A DNA stretch of 23,291 nt, taken from assembly GCA_031258615.1 (NCBI GenBank), contig JAIRMP010000191.1, forward strand, positions 1-23,291, written 5' to 3'. The notes under the pieces are model-generated. The model did no database searches, was not told the origin of the DNA, and saw only the letters and a list, made by a program, of their open reading frames with translations. The DNA comes from Spirochaetaceae bacterium (GTDB lineage Bacteria; Spirochaetota; Spirochaetia; Treponematales; Breznakiellaceae). Position numbers and translations under genes: made by a program. Below, piece after piece: positions 14,134-22,063 of this stretch; position 1 is the first letter of the stretch, and every line of letters begins with the position of its first letter.

Positions 14134-15504
14134 ATGAACCGGCCAATTTTTTTTGTAGCAGCCTTTCTATTAAGCTCTATGCTGTACGGGCAGGAAAACG
14201 TGCAGGAAGACAGGATGCCGGACAGTTTTTTCCGTGCTGTGGGTATAAATGTGTTAAGCAATACTCTGTTGCATCTGGCAGACCGGTATATCTCCCAAGA
14301 CGGCTGGGCGCAGGTAACACCCGCTTCAATACGGGAAAATCTCACCGTTCCCTGGCAATGGGACGGGGACCAGTATTTTATCAACCAGTTTGGCCACCCC
14401 TATCAAGGATCCATCTACCATGCGGCAGCGCGTTCAAACGGGTTTCTTTTTTACGAGGCTATGCTGTTTGACACATTCGGAAGCGTATACTGGGAATTAT
14501 TTTGCGAGACTAACACGCCGTCCATAAATGACCTGATTTCTACCACTCTGGGCGGAGCGGCTCTCGGTGAAATGTTTCACCGCCTTTATCTTGAAATAGC
14601 CAACCCCCTTGGCCTATTGGTCAGCCCGGCAGACGCGCTTAACAACATGATCACTCGCCGCCGCCCGCAACGCACAAACAATATATACAGCCTCCGCCTT
14701 GCTTTCGGCATTGGCTATACCTATGCGGGACAGGCAATCGAACAGGACAACACCGAAGAATTGCTCAATCTGAATATCCGGCACATAGTTTCTACGGACA
14801 TTGCCTGTACCGTCATCTACGGCAATCCCTTTGTACAACAAAGCAAACGGCCTTATGAACATTTTGAAATAATGCTCTATGCTCATCTTGGCTATCCCTT
14901 TTGGTACAATCTTAAATTATTATCAGACGCGTACCTTTTTTCATTTTCCGTATTTGATAGGGAAAACAAACAGGCAAGTACCGGATTAAGCCTGCATTAC
15001 GATCTTTTTGCCGACAGGCAGATCGATTTTTTCAGCCAGGCCCTTGATTGGACTTACAAATATAAAAAACACTTTAGGGGAGGTACGGAAATGGAATTCA
15101 AAGGTCATATCGGCTGGACTGTTTTTAACGCCGATACCTTTTATGTTCACAACGAATATTCCGGCCTACGCAAGGCGGACAATAATTACGGAACCGGCGC
15201 AAACATGAAACTCATCTTTTCGGCGCAAAATCAGCATAGGAAAGGAAATGGTGGAGGGGAGGGGGGTATCTTTGAAATCAAAGTCTATGTATATGAAGTG
15301 TTTAACGTATTCAAAAATGAGAACAGTGACTCAGGCAGAGATTTTTTCATGTTTATCAATGCGGACTATTCTTTTCCTATTGGAAAACAGGTATCAATAG
15401 GAGTATCCGCTTCATTGTTATGGCATCATGCGTATTATGACCGTATTCCCGATACACAAAAATTGACCAATGATGCCAAATTATATATCGCATGGAAAAG
15501 ATAA
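14134..15504 (+). CDS. DUF3943-type exported protein (456 aa)
   Basis: A signal peptide (NRPIFFVAAFLLSSMLYGQ) is followed by the DUF3943 pattern: VPWQWDGDQYFINQFGHPYQ, GSIYHAAARSNG, YWELFCETNTPSINDLIST and TLGGAALGEMFHRLY (within about residues 70-165). The rest alternates aromatic and polar residues as in outer-membrane beta-barrels. The function of this family is not known; an envelope location is inferred. The ATG at 14134 is preferred since a frame from 14095 would translate the dispersed repeat. A GGGGAAA stretch precedes it. The gene has no obvious partner and the repeat separates it from the efflux locus. A G-rich stretch (15252-15266) encodes GGGEGG and is a possible slippage site, though its longest G run is six. 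Confidence 0.75.
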   Translation: MNRPIFFVAAFLLSSMLYGQENVQEDRMPDSFFRAVGINVLSNTLLHLADRYISQDGWAQVTPASIRENLTVPWQWDGDQYFINQFGHPYQGSIYHAAARSNGFLFYEAMLFDTFGSVYWELFCETNTPSINDLISTTLGGAALGEMFHRLYLEIANPLGLLVSPADALNNMITRRRPQRTNNIYSLRLAFGIGYTYAGQAIEQDNTEELLNLNIRHIVSTDIACTVIYGNPFVQQSKRPYEHFEIMLYAHLGYPFWYNLKLLSDAYLFSFSVFDRENKQASTGLSLHYDLFADRQIDFFSQALDWTYKYKKHFRGGTEMEFKGHIGWTVFNADTFYVHNEYSGLRKADNNYGTGANMKLIFSAQNQHRKGNGGGEGGIFEIKVYVYEVFNVFKNENSDSGRDFFMFINADYSFPIGKQVSIGVSASLLWHHAYYDRIPDTQKLTNDAKLYIAWKR

Positions 15505-15544
15505 GGCTTATTTTGAATAAAATCCAAACCAAAAGGAGAACGGT

Positions 15545-15639
15545 ATGATTAAGATAGAGACTGCCACTGAAAAACTCGAGAGTAAAGGGGGCTGGTCCTC
15601 GCCGGAAAAATAGCACAAAAGATCGGCCTTACCGCCTGA
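15545..15639 (+). pseudogene. Transposase N-terminal remnant, frameshifted
   Basis: AAGGAG (15533-15538) and ATG at 15545 begin MIKIETATEKLESKGG. At a run of five G (15587-15591) the frame must shift by one to continue LVLAGKIAQKIGLTA, after which TGA occurs at 15637-15639, inside repeat copy B. The joined peptide looks like the beginning of an IS transposase, possibly IS1380-like (KGGL.L....IGL). The rest of the gene is missing. The family call is tentative. Confidence 0.4.
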
Positions 15640-15739
15640 GTCGTTTGGAGGAGAGGGCGTTGTAGGGTGTGAGACGGACGGGTCTCCCTAAGGAGGGCCG
15701 CCTGTCTTGCTGGCGCGGTCGTAAACAGCCGGAACGTTA
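15625..15739 (+). repeat. Dispersed hairpin repeat, copy B, plus a 21-bp repeat
   Basis: 15625-15718 matches copy A (14027-14125), with the stem changed to CTCC-CTAA-GGAG (15684-15695). The adjoining 15719-15739 (GTAAACAGCCGGAACGTTA) recurs at 17995-18015 with one difference. The copy interrupts the transposase remnant and lies upstream of the DUF262 gene. Confidence 0.75.
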
Positions 15740-15762
15740 TGTAAAATGGGGTATTGCATAAT

Positions 15763-15782
15763 TTTGTAAAATATGTTACAAA
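15763..15782. promoter_or_regulatory. 20-bp AT-rich dyad upstream of the DUF262 gene
   Basis: TTTGTAA and TTACAAA are perfect inverted arms around AATATG. It could be an operator; no regulator is evident nearby. In such AT-rich DNA a 7-bp dyad may arise by chance. Confidence 0.25.
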
Positions 15783-15840
15783 GTTATTATCAATAGCTTA
15801 AGGGGTTTTGTATCTGAAAAGAAGTAAAAATCCGATTGAA

Positions 15841-15849
15841 TGGTATACT
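15841..15849 (+). promoter_or_regulatory. Possible extended -10 promoter for the DUF262 gene
   Basis: TGGTATACT fits an extended -10 element (TGnTATAAT with one mismatch), about 96 bases before the ATG at 15945. There is no good -35 box. A TTGACA at 15905-15910 lacks a matching -10 box. Confidence 0.3.
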
Positions 15850-15944
15850 ATTTTATAAATATGGGGTTATTTGGACAATGGTACTCATAACAATTTTTAA
15901 GTTATTGACATTGGTTATAAATTATGTTCATTGGTGGAGGAAAT

Positions 15945-17642
15945 ATGCCTGAATTACATGTTAGTAAAAAGAATATCTCAAAATTGTTCAGTGAAATGCA
16001 GAATAGGAAGTTTATTATTCCCGAATTCCAGCGACCGTATAAATGGGATATAGAGCTTTGTGAGACTCTGTGGAATGATATAGAAGATTTTGCCGCGAAT
16101 GATGCGGACTCAGGATCGGACTATTTTCTTGGAACGATTGTCTCATATCTGAATGAAAACAAACACTTGGAAATTATAGACGGACAACAAAGAATAACCT
16201 CCTTCTTGTTGCTTCTACGCGCGTTTTATAGAAAGCTTGAAGATATGGATCAAAATTCTCCAGATGTTATTGGATTAAAAAATCAAATAGCGCCATGTAT
16301 TTGGGATGTTGACAAAATATCTCAAATTGTATCTGATAAAACAAAGATTCGGATACAATCATTGGTAGTAACAGAAGATGATAACAAAACATTTCATAAA
16401 ATATTGGAAACAGGTGATTTCTTGAATGCCGCTGAAGATAATTATTCGAAAAATTTTGGGTTTTTCAAAAGAAAATGTGATGAATATGCAAAAAACAATC
16501 CACTGGAATGGAAACACCTATGTATAATAATTTTGCAGCAATGTATTATACTTCCAATAGAATGCGACAGTTCAGAAACAGCCCTAAGAATATTTTCTAC
16601 CTTAAATGATAGAGGTTTACCCTTAGCAGATTCGGATGTATTCAAAGCGGAAATATACAAAAGCATAGGAGATGTGGAAAAGAGAAAAGTATTTACGGAA
16701 GACTGGAATGATCTTACGCAGTTGTGTCGACAGGCAAATATTACGATTGATGATGTTTTTAGGTATTATATGCATATCATACGCGCTCGTCATAACGACA
16801 GTTCCAAAGAAGTTGGATTAAGAAAGTTTTACGCGGCCTCAAAATATATTTACCTGAAAGCACCGGAATTGATGAATGAATTGTTGATTTTAGCCAATTT
16901 TTGGTTAAACGTTAATGCCAGAAAGGAGCCATCTTTTGATGATGGTTATGCTATTTCGCCAGATGCAAGAAAATATTTTCATTGTCTCGCATGGTATCCA
17001 AATGAATATTGGAAATATCCAGTCAGCGTGTTCTTTCTGAAAAATAGGACGATTGACACATTCGATGAGAATTTGTGCGTATTGTTAAAGAAACTCATAT
17101 CGGTGCTTTTCTTTAAATTTATTTTTTCACCATCTATTAACGCCATTCGTGATGATATATATAACGCTTATATTTCTATACAAAACATGAGGAAATGGGA
17201 GACAAGTATTTCAATAAATGGTGAAATATTCTTTAAAAGAATGACCGATGAATTTACATCGCCTAAAATATCCAGGGCATTGATCTTATTAAATGCTTAT
17301 TTAAACCCCGGTCAAAACATATTAATTCCTGAAACATTTGACATTGAACATATATTTCCCAGAAAATGGCAAGATACCAATTATAATGGTTGGAATTATA
17401 ATGATGCCCAAATTTATCTTGAACATTTTGGAAATAAAATTGTTCTCGAAAAGAAATTAAATATCCAAGCTGGTAATGGATATTTTGGTGTAAAAAAAGC
17501 ACGGTATGCAAATTCTAAAATTGCCACAATACTTGAACTAAGTAAATTATCTCAAAATGACTGGTTGAAAAAGGACATTGAGGATCGAGATAAGAAATTT
17601 ATTTCAGAAATATTGTCTTTTATAAAACAAAATATTATCTAA
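15945..17642 (+). CDS. DUF262/DUF1524 protein, GmrSD-like type IV restriction candidate (565 aa)
   Basis: The N-terminal DUF262 domain shows FIIPEFQRPYKW (23-34) and the IIDGQQRITS signature (DGQQR at 79-83), the nucleotide-handling part of GmrS-like proteins. The C-terminal DUF1524 domain has an HNH-type nuclease motif, FDIEHIFPRKW (His469), with GNKIVLEKKLN following. Such proteins cut modified or foreign DNA and protect against phage. The start at 15945 has GGAGG four bases upstream. The gene is strikingly AT-rich compared with the rest of the window, which suggests recent transfer. It stands alone between direct copies of dispersed repeats. Since the window also encodes methyltransferases, its own modifications must not be targets if it is active; that is an inference. 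Confidence 0.85.
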   Translation: MPELHVSKKNISKLFSEMQNRKFIIPEFQRPYKWDIELCETLWNDIEDFAANDADSGSDYFLGTIVSYLNENKHLEIIDGQQRITSFLLLLRAFYRKLEDMDQNSPDVIGLKNQIAPCIWDVDKISQIVSDKTKIRIQSLVVTEDDNKTFHKILETGDFLNAAEDNYSKNFGFFKRKCDEYAKNNPLEWKHLCIIILQQCIILPIECDSSETALRIFSTLNDRGLPLADSDVFKAEIYKSIGDVEKRKVFTEDWNDLTQLCRQANITIDDVFRYYMHIIRARHNDSSKEVGLRKFYAASKYIYLKAPELMNELLILANFWLNVNARKEPSFDDGYAISPDARKYFHCLAWYPNEYWKYPVSVFFLKNRTIDTFDENLCVLLKKLISVLFFKFIFSPSINAIRDDIYNAYISIQNMRKWETSISINGEIFFKRMTDEFTSPKISRALILLNAYLNPGQNILIPETFDIEHIFPRKWQDTNYNGWNYNDAQIYLEHFGNKIVLEKKLNIQAGNGYFGVKKARYANSKIATILELSKLSQNDWLKKDIEDRDKKFISEILSFIKQNII

Positions 17643-17705
17643 AATAATACCCAACTTCGTATAATAGGACTGTTTACGCTTCAGGATGGAAGGCACGGAA
17701 GAGAT

Positions 17706-17728
17706 GGCCGCCTGTCTTGCTGGTGTGG
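17706..17728 (+). repeat. Dispersed repeat, copy C (end piece only)
   Basis: The 23-bp end piece of copies A and B recurs here with two differences from B (GGTGTGG for GGCGCGG). It is the right-hand direct copy flanking the DUF262 gene. Confidence 0.7.
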
Positions 17729-17733
17729 GGAAA

Positions 17734-17894
17734 TTAACCACAAAGGCGCAGAAGGCGAATAAGGATGGTGTTTGCTATGGTGCTTATTGGTCGACTTTAA
17801 AGGCGATATTGAAGGTCGGCAAACAGACGGATTGGCGGCAGTACGCGCGTCTGTCAGTAGAAACCTTCTGCGCCTTATTCGCCTTCGTGGTTAG
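17734..17894. repeat. 161-bp element with 31-bp imperfect inverted ends
   Basis: The left arm (17734-17764) begins TTAACCACAAAGGCGCAGAA; the right arm (17864-17894), reverse-complemented, begins CTAACCACGAAGGCGAATAA. Both contain GCGCAGAAGG and GCGAATAAGG, but in opposite order. The core has an inner CAGACG/CGTCTG pair. AACCACAAAGGC-type sequences are a known intergenic repeat style in many bacteria. The element could be a small non-autonomous transposon or an RNA hairpin. No target duplication is obvious. Confidence 0.55.
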
Positions 17895-17994
17895 TTTAAT
17901 TGGTTGTGTAAACGGGAGTCGTTATCAGTAGTGAGTAAAAGATAGGGGCTGTCCTTAGCGGGGGTGAAGGATGGCCGCGTTGCACGCCCAAACG

Positions 17995-18015
17995 TCGCAA
18001 ACAGCCGGAACGTTA
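17995..18015 (+). repeat. Second copy of the 21-bp repeat
   Basis: GCAAACAGCCGGAACGTTA matches 15719-15739 except for one C/T. It is preceded by GGATGGCCGCGTTGCACGCC, a possible worn version of the hairpin repeat end. It closes the repeat-bounded block around the DUF262 gene. Confidence 0.7.
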
Positions 18016-18085
18016 AACGAAATAAAAACCTGAAATATCCGGGGAAGCGCCGCCATCCTTTGTCGGCGCTAATACAAGGATTTTT

Positions 18086-18114
18086 TTGAGTTTTTATAAA
18101 CTAATTCGTTTAAT
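18086..18114 (+). promoter_or_regulatory. Probable promoter of the CsgG/LpoB-like lipoprotein gene
   Basis: TTGAGT (18086-18091) and TTTAAT (18109-18114) are 17 bases apart in AT-rich DNA, about 32 bases before the ATG at 18146. Confidence 0.45.
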
Positions 18115-18145
18115 ATATTAAATTTTTTGGCTAAGGAGGCTAAAA

Positions 18146-18898
18146 ATGAGAAAAATAGCTATTGTAGTGTTGTTTTTTTTCGTACTGTCTACATTGGGTA
18201 GTTGCGTTTCAGCGCCGAAGTATAGCGATTATATTGGTCTTCCCAAAGAAGAGGCGCTTCAAGAGCTTCAAGGCAAAAAAGTGTCAAATGGTGTGAAACT
18301 TGCCTTGAACTGGGTTTTATGGGGTTGGGTTGGACTATGGATACCATCTCTTGTAGATACAATAAAGGTTATTTCCTACATTGATGATTTTCAATCAGTG
18401 GAACGCAGGATTAGCGCTGCCGAAACTACTCCTGGCGTAAATGAGGTAACAGCGCAAACTACTGCGGTAACACCTACTGCGGTAACACAAAGTCGGACAT
18501 CCGGCATAACAACCGGTATTGAAGGCGCCATTAACAAGGCATCTGAGAACTTGATAAATAACTTGCCGGATCGCTCAAAGATTGCGGTACTCAGCGTATC
18601 ATCAAGAGATCGAAACAGCGCGACCTTTGTTATGGACGAGCTTGAATTTCAACTGGTTGATTCTGGTTTTTTCACCGTAGTTGATCGAAAAACGCTTGAT
18701 CAGGTTAGGAGTGAACAAGAGTTTCAGTTATCGGGCGAGGTTGATGATGACTCGGCTGTGTCTATTGGTAAGATGTTAGGCGCAGATATTGTGGTAACCG
18801 GCAGCATTAGCGGAAGCGGTTCTATGCAAAGGCTCACATTGAAAGCATTGAATGTCCAAACGGCTCAAATTGTAACAATGGCACGTGAACAATTTTAG
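18146..18898 (+). CDS. CsgG/LpoB-like lipoprotein (250 aa)
   Basis: A lipoprotein signal peptide ends with STLGSC (Cys20). A hydrophobic stretch (about 49-73, with NWVLWGWVGLW) follows, then a Thr/Ala-rich linker containing a 15-base tandem duplication (TAVTPTAVTQ, near residues 107-116). The C-terminal half has the pattern of CsgG/LpoB-type domains: KIAVLSVSSRDRNSATFVMD, ELEFQLVDSGFFTVVDRKTL and GKMLGADIVVTGSISGSGS. Relatives act as outer-membrane secretion pores (CsgG) or activators of cell-wall synthases (LpoB); which applies here is not clear, and spirochaetes have many paralogues of unknown role. AAGGAGG at 18133-18139 gives a strong start. The gene appears monocistronic. Confidence 0.75.
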   Translation: MRKIAIVVLFFFVLSTLGSCVSAPKYSDYIGLPKEEALQELQGKKVSNGVKLALNWVLWGWVGLWIPSLVDTIKVISYIDDFQSVERRISAAETTPGVNEVTAQTTAVTPTAVTQSRTSGITTGIEGAINKASENLINNLPDRSKIAVLSVSSRDRNSATFVMDELEFQLVDSGFFTVVDRKTLDQVRSEQEFQLSGEVDDDSAVSIGKMLGADIVVTGSISGSGSMQRLTLKALNVQTAQIVTMAREQF

Positions 18899-18914
18899 AT
18901 AAGGGCATGGGGTG

Positions 18915-18939
18915 CCAGGCACCTTTTTACGGTGCCTGG
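18915..18939. terminator. Hairpin between converging genes
   Basis: CCAGGCACC and GGTGCCTGG form a perfect 9-bp stem with the loop TTTTTAC. It lies 17 bases after the lipoprotein stop and faces the end of the minus-strand peptidase gene. There is no T-tract after either arm, so it may be a dispersed repeat rather than, or as well as, a bidirectional terminator. Confidence 0.4.
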
Positions 18940-18954
18940 TGGGAGGCGATGCGG

Positions 18955-19033
18955 GGTCAGACACCATACCACACGCACACGCTACAGTGCCAGACACCAT
19001 AACCACGCTTACGCGATGAGTACCAGACATCAT
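18955..19033 (+). repeat. Spaced CAGACACCAT motifs
   Basis: Related motifs recur about every 31-33 bases: GTCAGACACCAT (18957), GCCAGACACCAT (18989) and ACCAGACATCAT (19022). Together with the GTGCCAGGCACC hairpin before them they resemble the GGTGTCAGACACC-type intergenic repeats of several phyla. They fill the gap between the two converging genes. Confidence 0.45.
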
Positions 19034-19057
19034 CAAAAATCCTCGAAGCTGAAACCA

Positions 19058-22000
19058 TTACACCGGCAGAGTTTTCACTTCCACATTCAGGGCTGCGGCG
19101 GCTTGCTCGGCAAGGGCGGGGCCGGCTAAGACTACTGACACGGCGGCAGGCGCGGCGGCAGCCAGACGGACGGCGGCGGCGTTTATCGCGGGCGCGGTCG
19201 TGGCTATGAGGTCGCGGAGACGCCGAGCGCGGCGCTGCTCGTCAATGCCATAGAGAAAGCGCAAAAAGTCCGAGATGCCCTTTTCCGCGCTGGTGTGGGG
19301 ACGAGTCTCGCGGCCATAGGTTGCGATGATCGCCTTTTCCAAAAAGTCTTCGTCACTTTCGGTCTGGGCCATTTCCCGTAGTATTGCAGGAAACACTTCC
19401 AGAGAACGAAGTGGATTCGGGTCGCGGTAGGTCGATAGGGAAAAGAGCTTTTCAAGTGGGTCAGCGGAGGCGCTTGCGCCATAGGCGCCGCCTTTCATGC
19501 GAATCTGCTCCCAGAGCGCGCCAGTGGAAAGTTCGTGGGCAAGAAGCAGTTCCGCAGTCTGTTCTGGCGTGGCGTAGGGCGCGGCAGGCAGGCTCTGGGC
19601 CGCAAAGCCCACCTGGAGCGAGGGAGAAACGTAGACTTCAGGCTTCGCAGGGGCGCTTGGCGTGAACGCTGAGGCGGTCAGCGGGTTGCGGGGACGGGGC
19701 GGACCAAATGCGCCAAAGTATTCGCCAATTCCCCGGATGGCGACAGGAAAGGTCTCGCCTGAGCAGGTAAGGTTGATAAGCAGACCGGCGCGGGAAAGAA
19801 TGTGGTCCCTGATACGCGCAAAGGTGCGGCTCAGTTCCGCATCATCCAGTTCCGCAGCTTGGTGAATAAACTCGATCTGGCTGAGTCCTGACCACAGTTC
19901 GTTAAGGGCGCGTGAGCGGGAAAACGTCCGGCTTGCACGGTTTGCCGCATAACTATGGCCTTGGGGCGCAAGGCTTGAGTCGGCGTCATTCTTGATTTCA
20001 AGAATAATATCGTGGATGCGATTGAGATCGGAAAAGTCAGCCTCACGGACAATCCGCGAAAGCAGGCTCAGACTCGGCATCAGCTTCTCGTCCAGGGTTT
20101 TGAGCCTGATGGAAAACCAGTCTCTGCCCACTATATCCAGAATACCAGAGGGCAGGGCAACGGTATGCGCGGCTCCCAAGGCTGGCGAACTGGTCTGCAA
20201 TGAGCCGTACAAAGCGCCGACTGTGCGGGCGAGGAGACTTGACACCTCCCCATAATCCAGATCAGGCAGACCCAAACCAAGAGATACATCCGCAAAAAGT
20301 TTGAGATACGGATAGTCCTCTGGCGCGAGGATGTCTATGGGGAAGGCAAGGTCAATGTAGGTAACGCCATTGGTGAAAAGCTCATGGCTGAGGAGCGGAA
20401 CGCCGGCTGCGCTGTGGAGGGCGCGGGGAATCAGTTCAATGTTAGGGGAAAGGTCTTTACGCGAGAGGTGCGGAATGCTCGCAAGGGCGGCGGGCGTTTC
20501 GCCTTCCCCCTGAATACGCGCAAGTTCCTGCGCCTTTTGCTCGATATCCTGCTTTTCAGTTTCGCTCAGACGCGACAGGGTTTGTTCCAGACGTTTTGCA
20601 AGCGTCACGTTTTTCTTTTCAAGAAAATCAGCTTCTGGTTCCACCACTACAAGGGCGCGGTGAGGGTTATTTAATAGCAGCCTTTCAATAAGAGATTCAA
20701 AATATCGGCTGTCAGCGGCGATACGTTTCTTCAGTTCTGTGAAGGGCGCCACGAAACAGAGGCTATCCCAGGGCTTCCCACCATGTAACCAAGCGCGAAG
20801 CGAACGCCGTAGCCACACGAGCGACCAGGGACCGCCTGAACGCCGTATTTCACGGTTGGAAAACTCAAGCGACATGAGCGCCGCCTCAATCTCTTCTTTT
20901 GGAATGCCCTCATTAAACAGACGGCGCAGTTCGCCCAGAATCAACGCCTCAACATCCTTACTGTCTGTACTGGTTTGCACGCCACGCAGTCCTATGCTCA
21001 AAACCAGTTCCCGCAGTTCGCCATTCAGTCCAGTTACTGGCGAGAGGTCTTCGCCCAGATCAGACTCAACCAGAGCGCGGGTGAGCGGCGAACCATCGTG
21101 TCCTAATAACACATCGACCAGGGCAGCGATGGCAATCTTCTCGTCATTTTTCATAGCTTCACCGCAGAGCCACGAGAGTAACACAGTCGATTTCTGTTCA
21201 GCGCCGGCTGGACAAGGCACTTTGATGGTACGGGGCGATTCCCAGGGTTTCGCGAGTACCACTGGCGCAGCCGCTGTTCCTGGCGCTAGATTGGCAAGGA
21301 TTCTTTCATTAAGGAAGGAGAGCTGTTTTTCTGTTGGGATATTGCCGGCCAGAAACACTCGGCAATTCGCAGGCGCGTAACGCTCCTGATGAAAGGCTTT
21401 TAAGTCCGCCCATGTCAGGTCGGGAATATACTCAGGGTCTCCGCCAAAATCAAAGGCGTAAGGCGTGTTTGGCAGAATCGCCTTAATTGACCACAGATCC
21501 GCGTACGCATCCAGCGATGAATACGCGCCTTTCATCTCGTTATACACCACACCGGTTATTGAAAGGCTACTAGTCTTTCCAGGGTCTCCCTGTGGCGTAA
21601 CAAATTCTATGCGGTGGCCTTCCTGCATGAACGTCCATTCCGAGAGCAAAGGGTGAAACACGGCATCGGCATACACAGACATCAGGTTAAAGTAGTCGGT
21701 TTCGCTCACCGAGCTTGCGGGATAGACGGTTTTATCAGGGAAGGTCCAGGCGTTAAGGTAGGTCTGGAGGCTTCCCTGAGCCAGCACGAGAAAGGCGTCT
21801 TTCAGGGGGTAGTGTTCCGAGCCGCAGAGTACCGAGTGTTCAAGTATATGGGCAACGCCGCTTGAATCTTCCAGCGCTGTGGCAAAGGAGAAGGCGAAGA
21901 GGTTTTCCCGGTCGTCGTTCAGCACATGAAACACTTCAAGACCGCTGCGCTCGTGCCGCGCCCAGACGCCCTTTGCCTTGAATTCTGGCAGATCAATAGT

Positions 22001-22063
22001 TTCAAGAATAATAAAACCGCTTATACACTCGCCGGTTTGTCTGACCTTTGTTGTTGTATTCAT
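19058..22063 (-). CDS. M16-family zinc metallopeptidase, presequence-protease (PreP/Cym1) type (1001 aa)
   Basis: This is a full-length, two-half M16C peptidase that would degrade small unfolded peptides in a closed chamber. The inverted zinc motif HILEH (His72-Glu75-His76) is followed at the right distance by the third ligand Glu176 in VVYNEMKGAYSSLD. Characteristic PreP surroundings are present (GVAHILEHSVLCGSEHYPLK, LNAWTFPDKTVYP). The C-terminal half has the substrate-binding segment KGGAYGASASADP. No signal peptide is visible, so it is probably cytoplasmic. Its ATG overlaps the TGA of the upstream fliG gene (ATGA at 22063-22060), indicating one transcript and coupled translation. Confidence 0.92.
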   Translation of the reverse strand: MNTTTKVRQTGECISGFIILETIDLPEFKAKGVWARHERSGLEVFHVLNDDRENLFAFSFATALEDSSGVAHILEHSVLCGSEHYPLKDAFLVLAQGSLQTYLNAWTFPDKTVYPASSVSETDYFNLMSVYADAVFHPLLSEWTFMQEGHRIEFVTPQGDPGKTSSLSITGVVYNEMKGAYSSLDAYADLWSIKAILPNTPYAFDFGGDPEYIPDLTWADLKAFHQERYAPANCRVFLAGNIPTEKQLSFLNERILANLAPGTAAAPVVLAKPWESPRTIKVPCPAGAEQKSTVLLSWLCGEAMKNDEKIAIAALVDVLLGHDGSPLTRALVESDLGEDLSPVTGLNGELRELVLSIGLRGVQTSTDSKDVEALILGELRRLFNEGIPKEEIEAALMSLEFSNREIRRSGGPWSLVWLRRSLRAWLHGGKPWDSLCFVAPFTELKKRIAADSRYFESLIERLLLNNPHRALVVVEPEADFLEKKNVTLAKRLEQTLSRLSETEKQDIEQKAQELARIQGEGETPAALASIPHLSRKDLSPNIELIPRALHSAAGVPLLSHELFTNGVTYIDLAFPIDILAPEDYPYLKLFADVSLGLGLPDLDYGEVSSLLARTVGALYGSLQTSSPALGAAHTVALPSGILDIVGRDWFSIRLKTLDEKLMPSLSLLSRIVREADFSDLNRIHDIILEIKNDADSSLAPQGHSYAANRASRTFSRSRALNELWSGLSQIEFIHQAAELDDAELSRTFARIRDHILSRAGLLINLTCSGETFPVAIRGIGEYFGAFGPPRPRNPLTASAFTPSAPAKPEVYVSPSLQVGFAAQSLPAAPYATPEQTAELLLAHELSTGALWEQIRMKGGAYGASASADPLEKLFSLSTYRDPNPLRSLEVFPAILREMAQTESDEDFLEKAIIATYGRETRPHTSAEKGISDFLRFLYGIDEQRRARRLRDLIATTAPAINAAAVRLAAAAPAAVSVVLAGPALAEQAAAALNVEVKTLPV

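Noticed and set aside
15905..15910. TTGACA as the -35 box of the DUF262 gene
   Set aside because: At 16-18 bases downstream there is no -10-like sequence, and a start there would leave almost no leader before the ATG.
17686..17931. 81-codon open frame across the repeats after the DUF262 gene
   Set aside because: It runs through the 23-bp repeat and the 161-bp inverted-end element and has no native protein character or ribosome-binding site.
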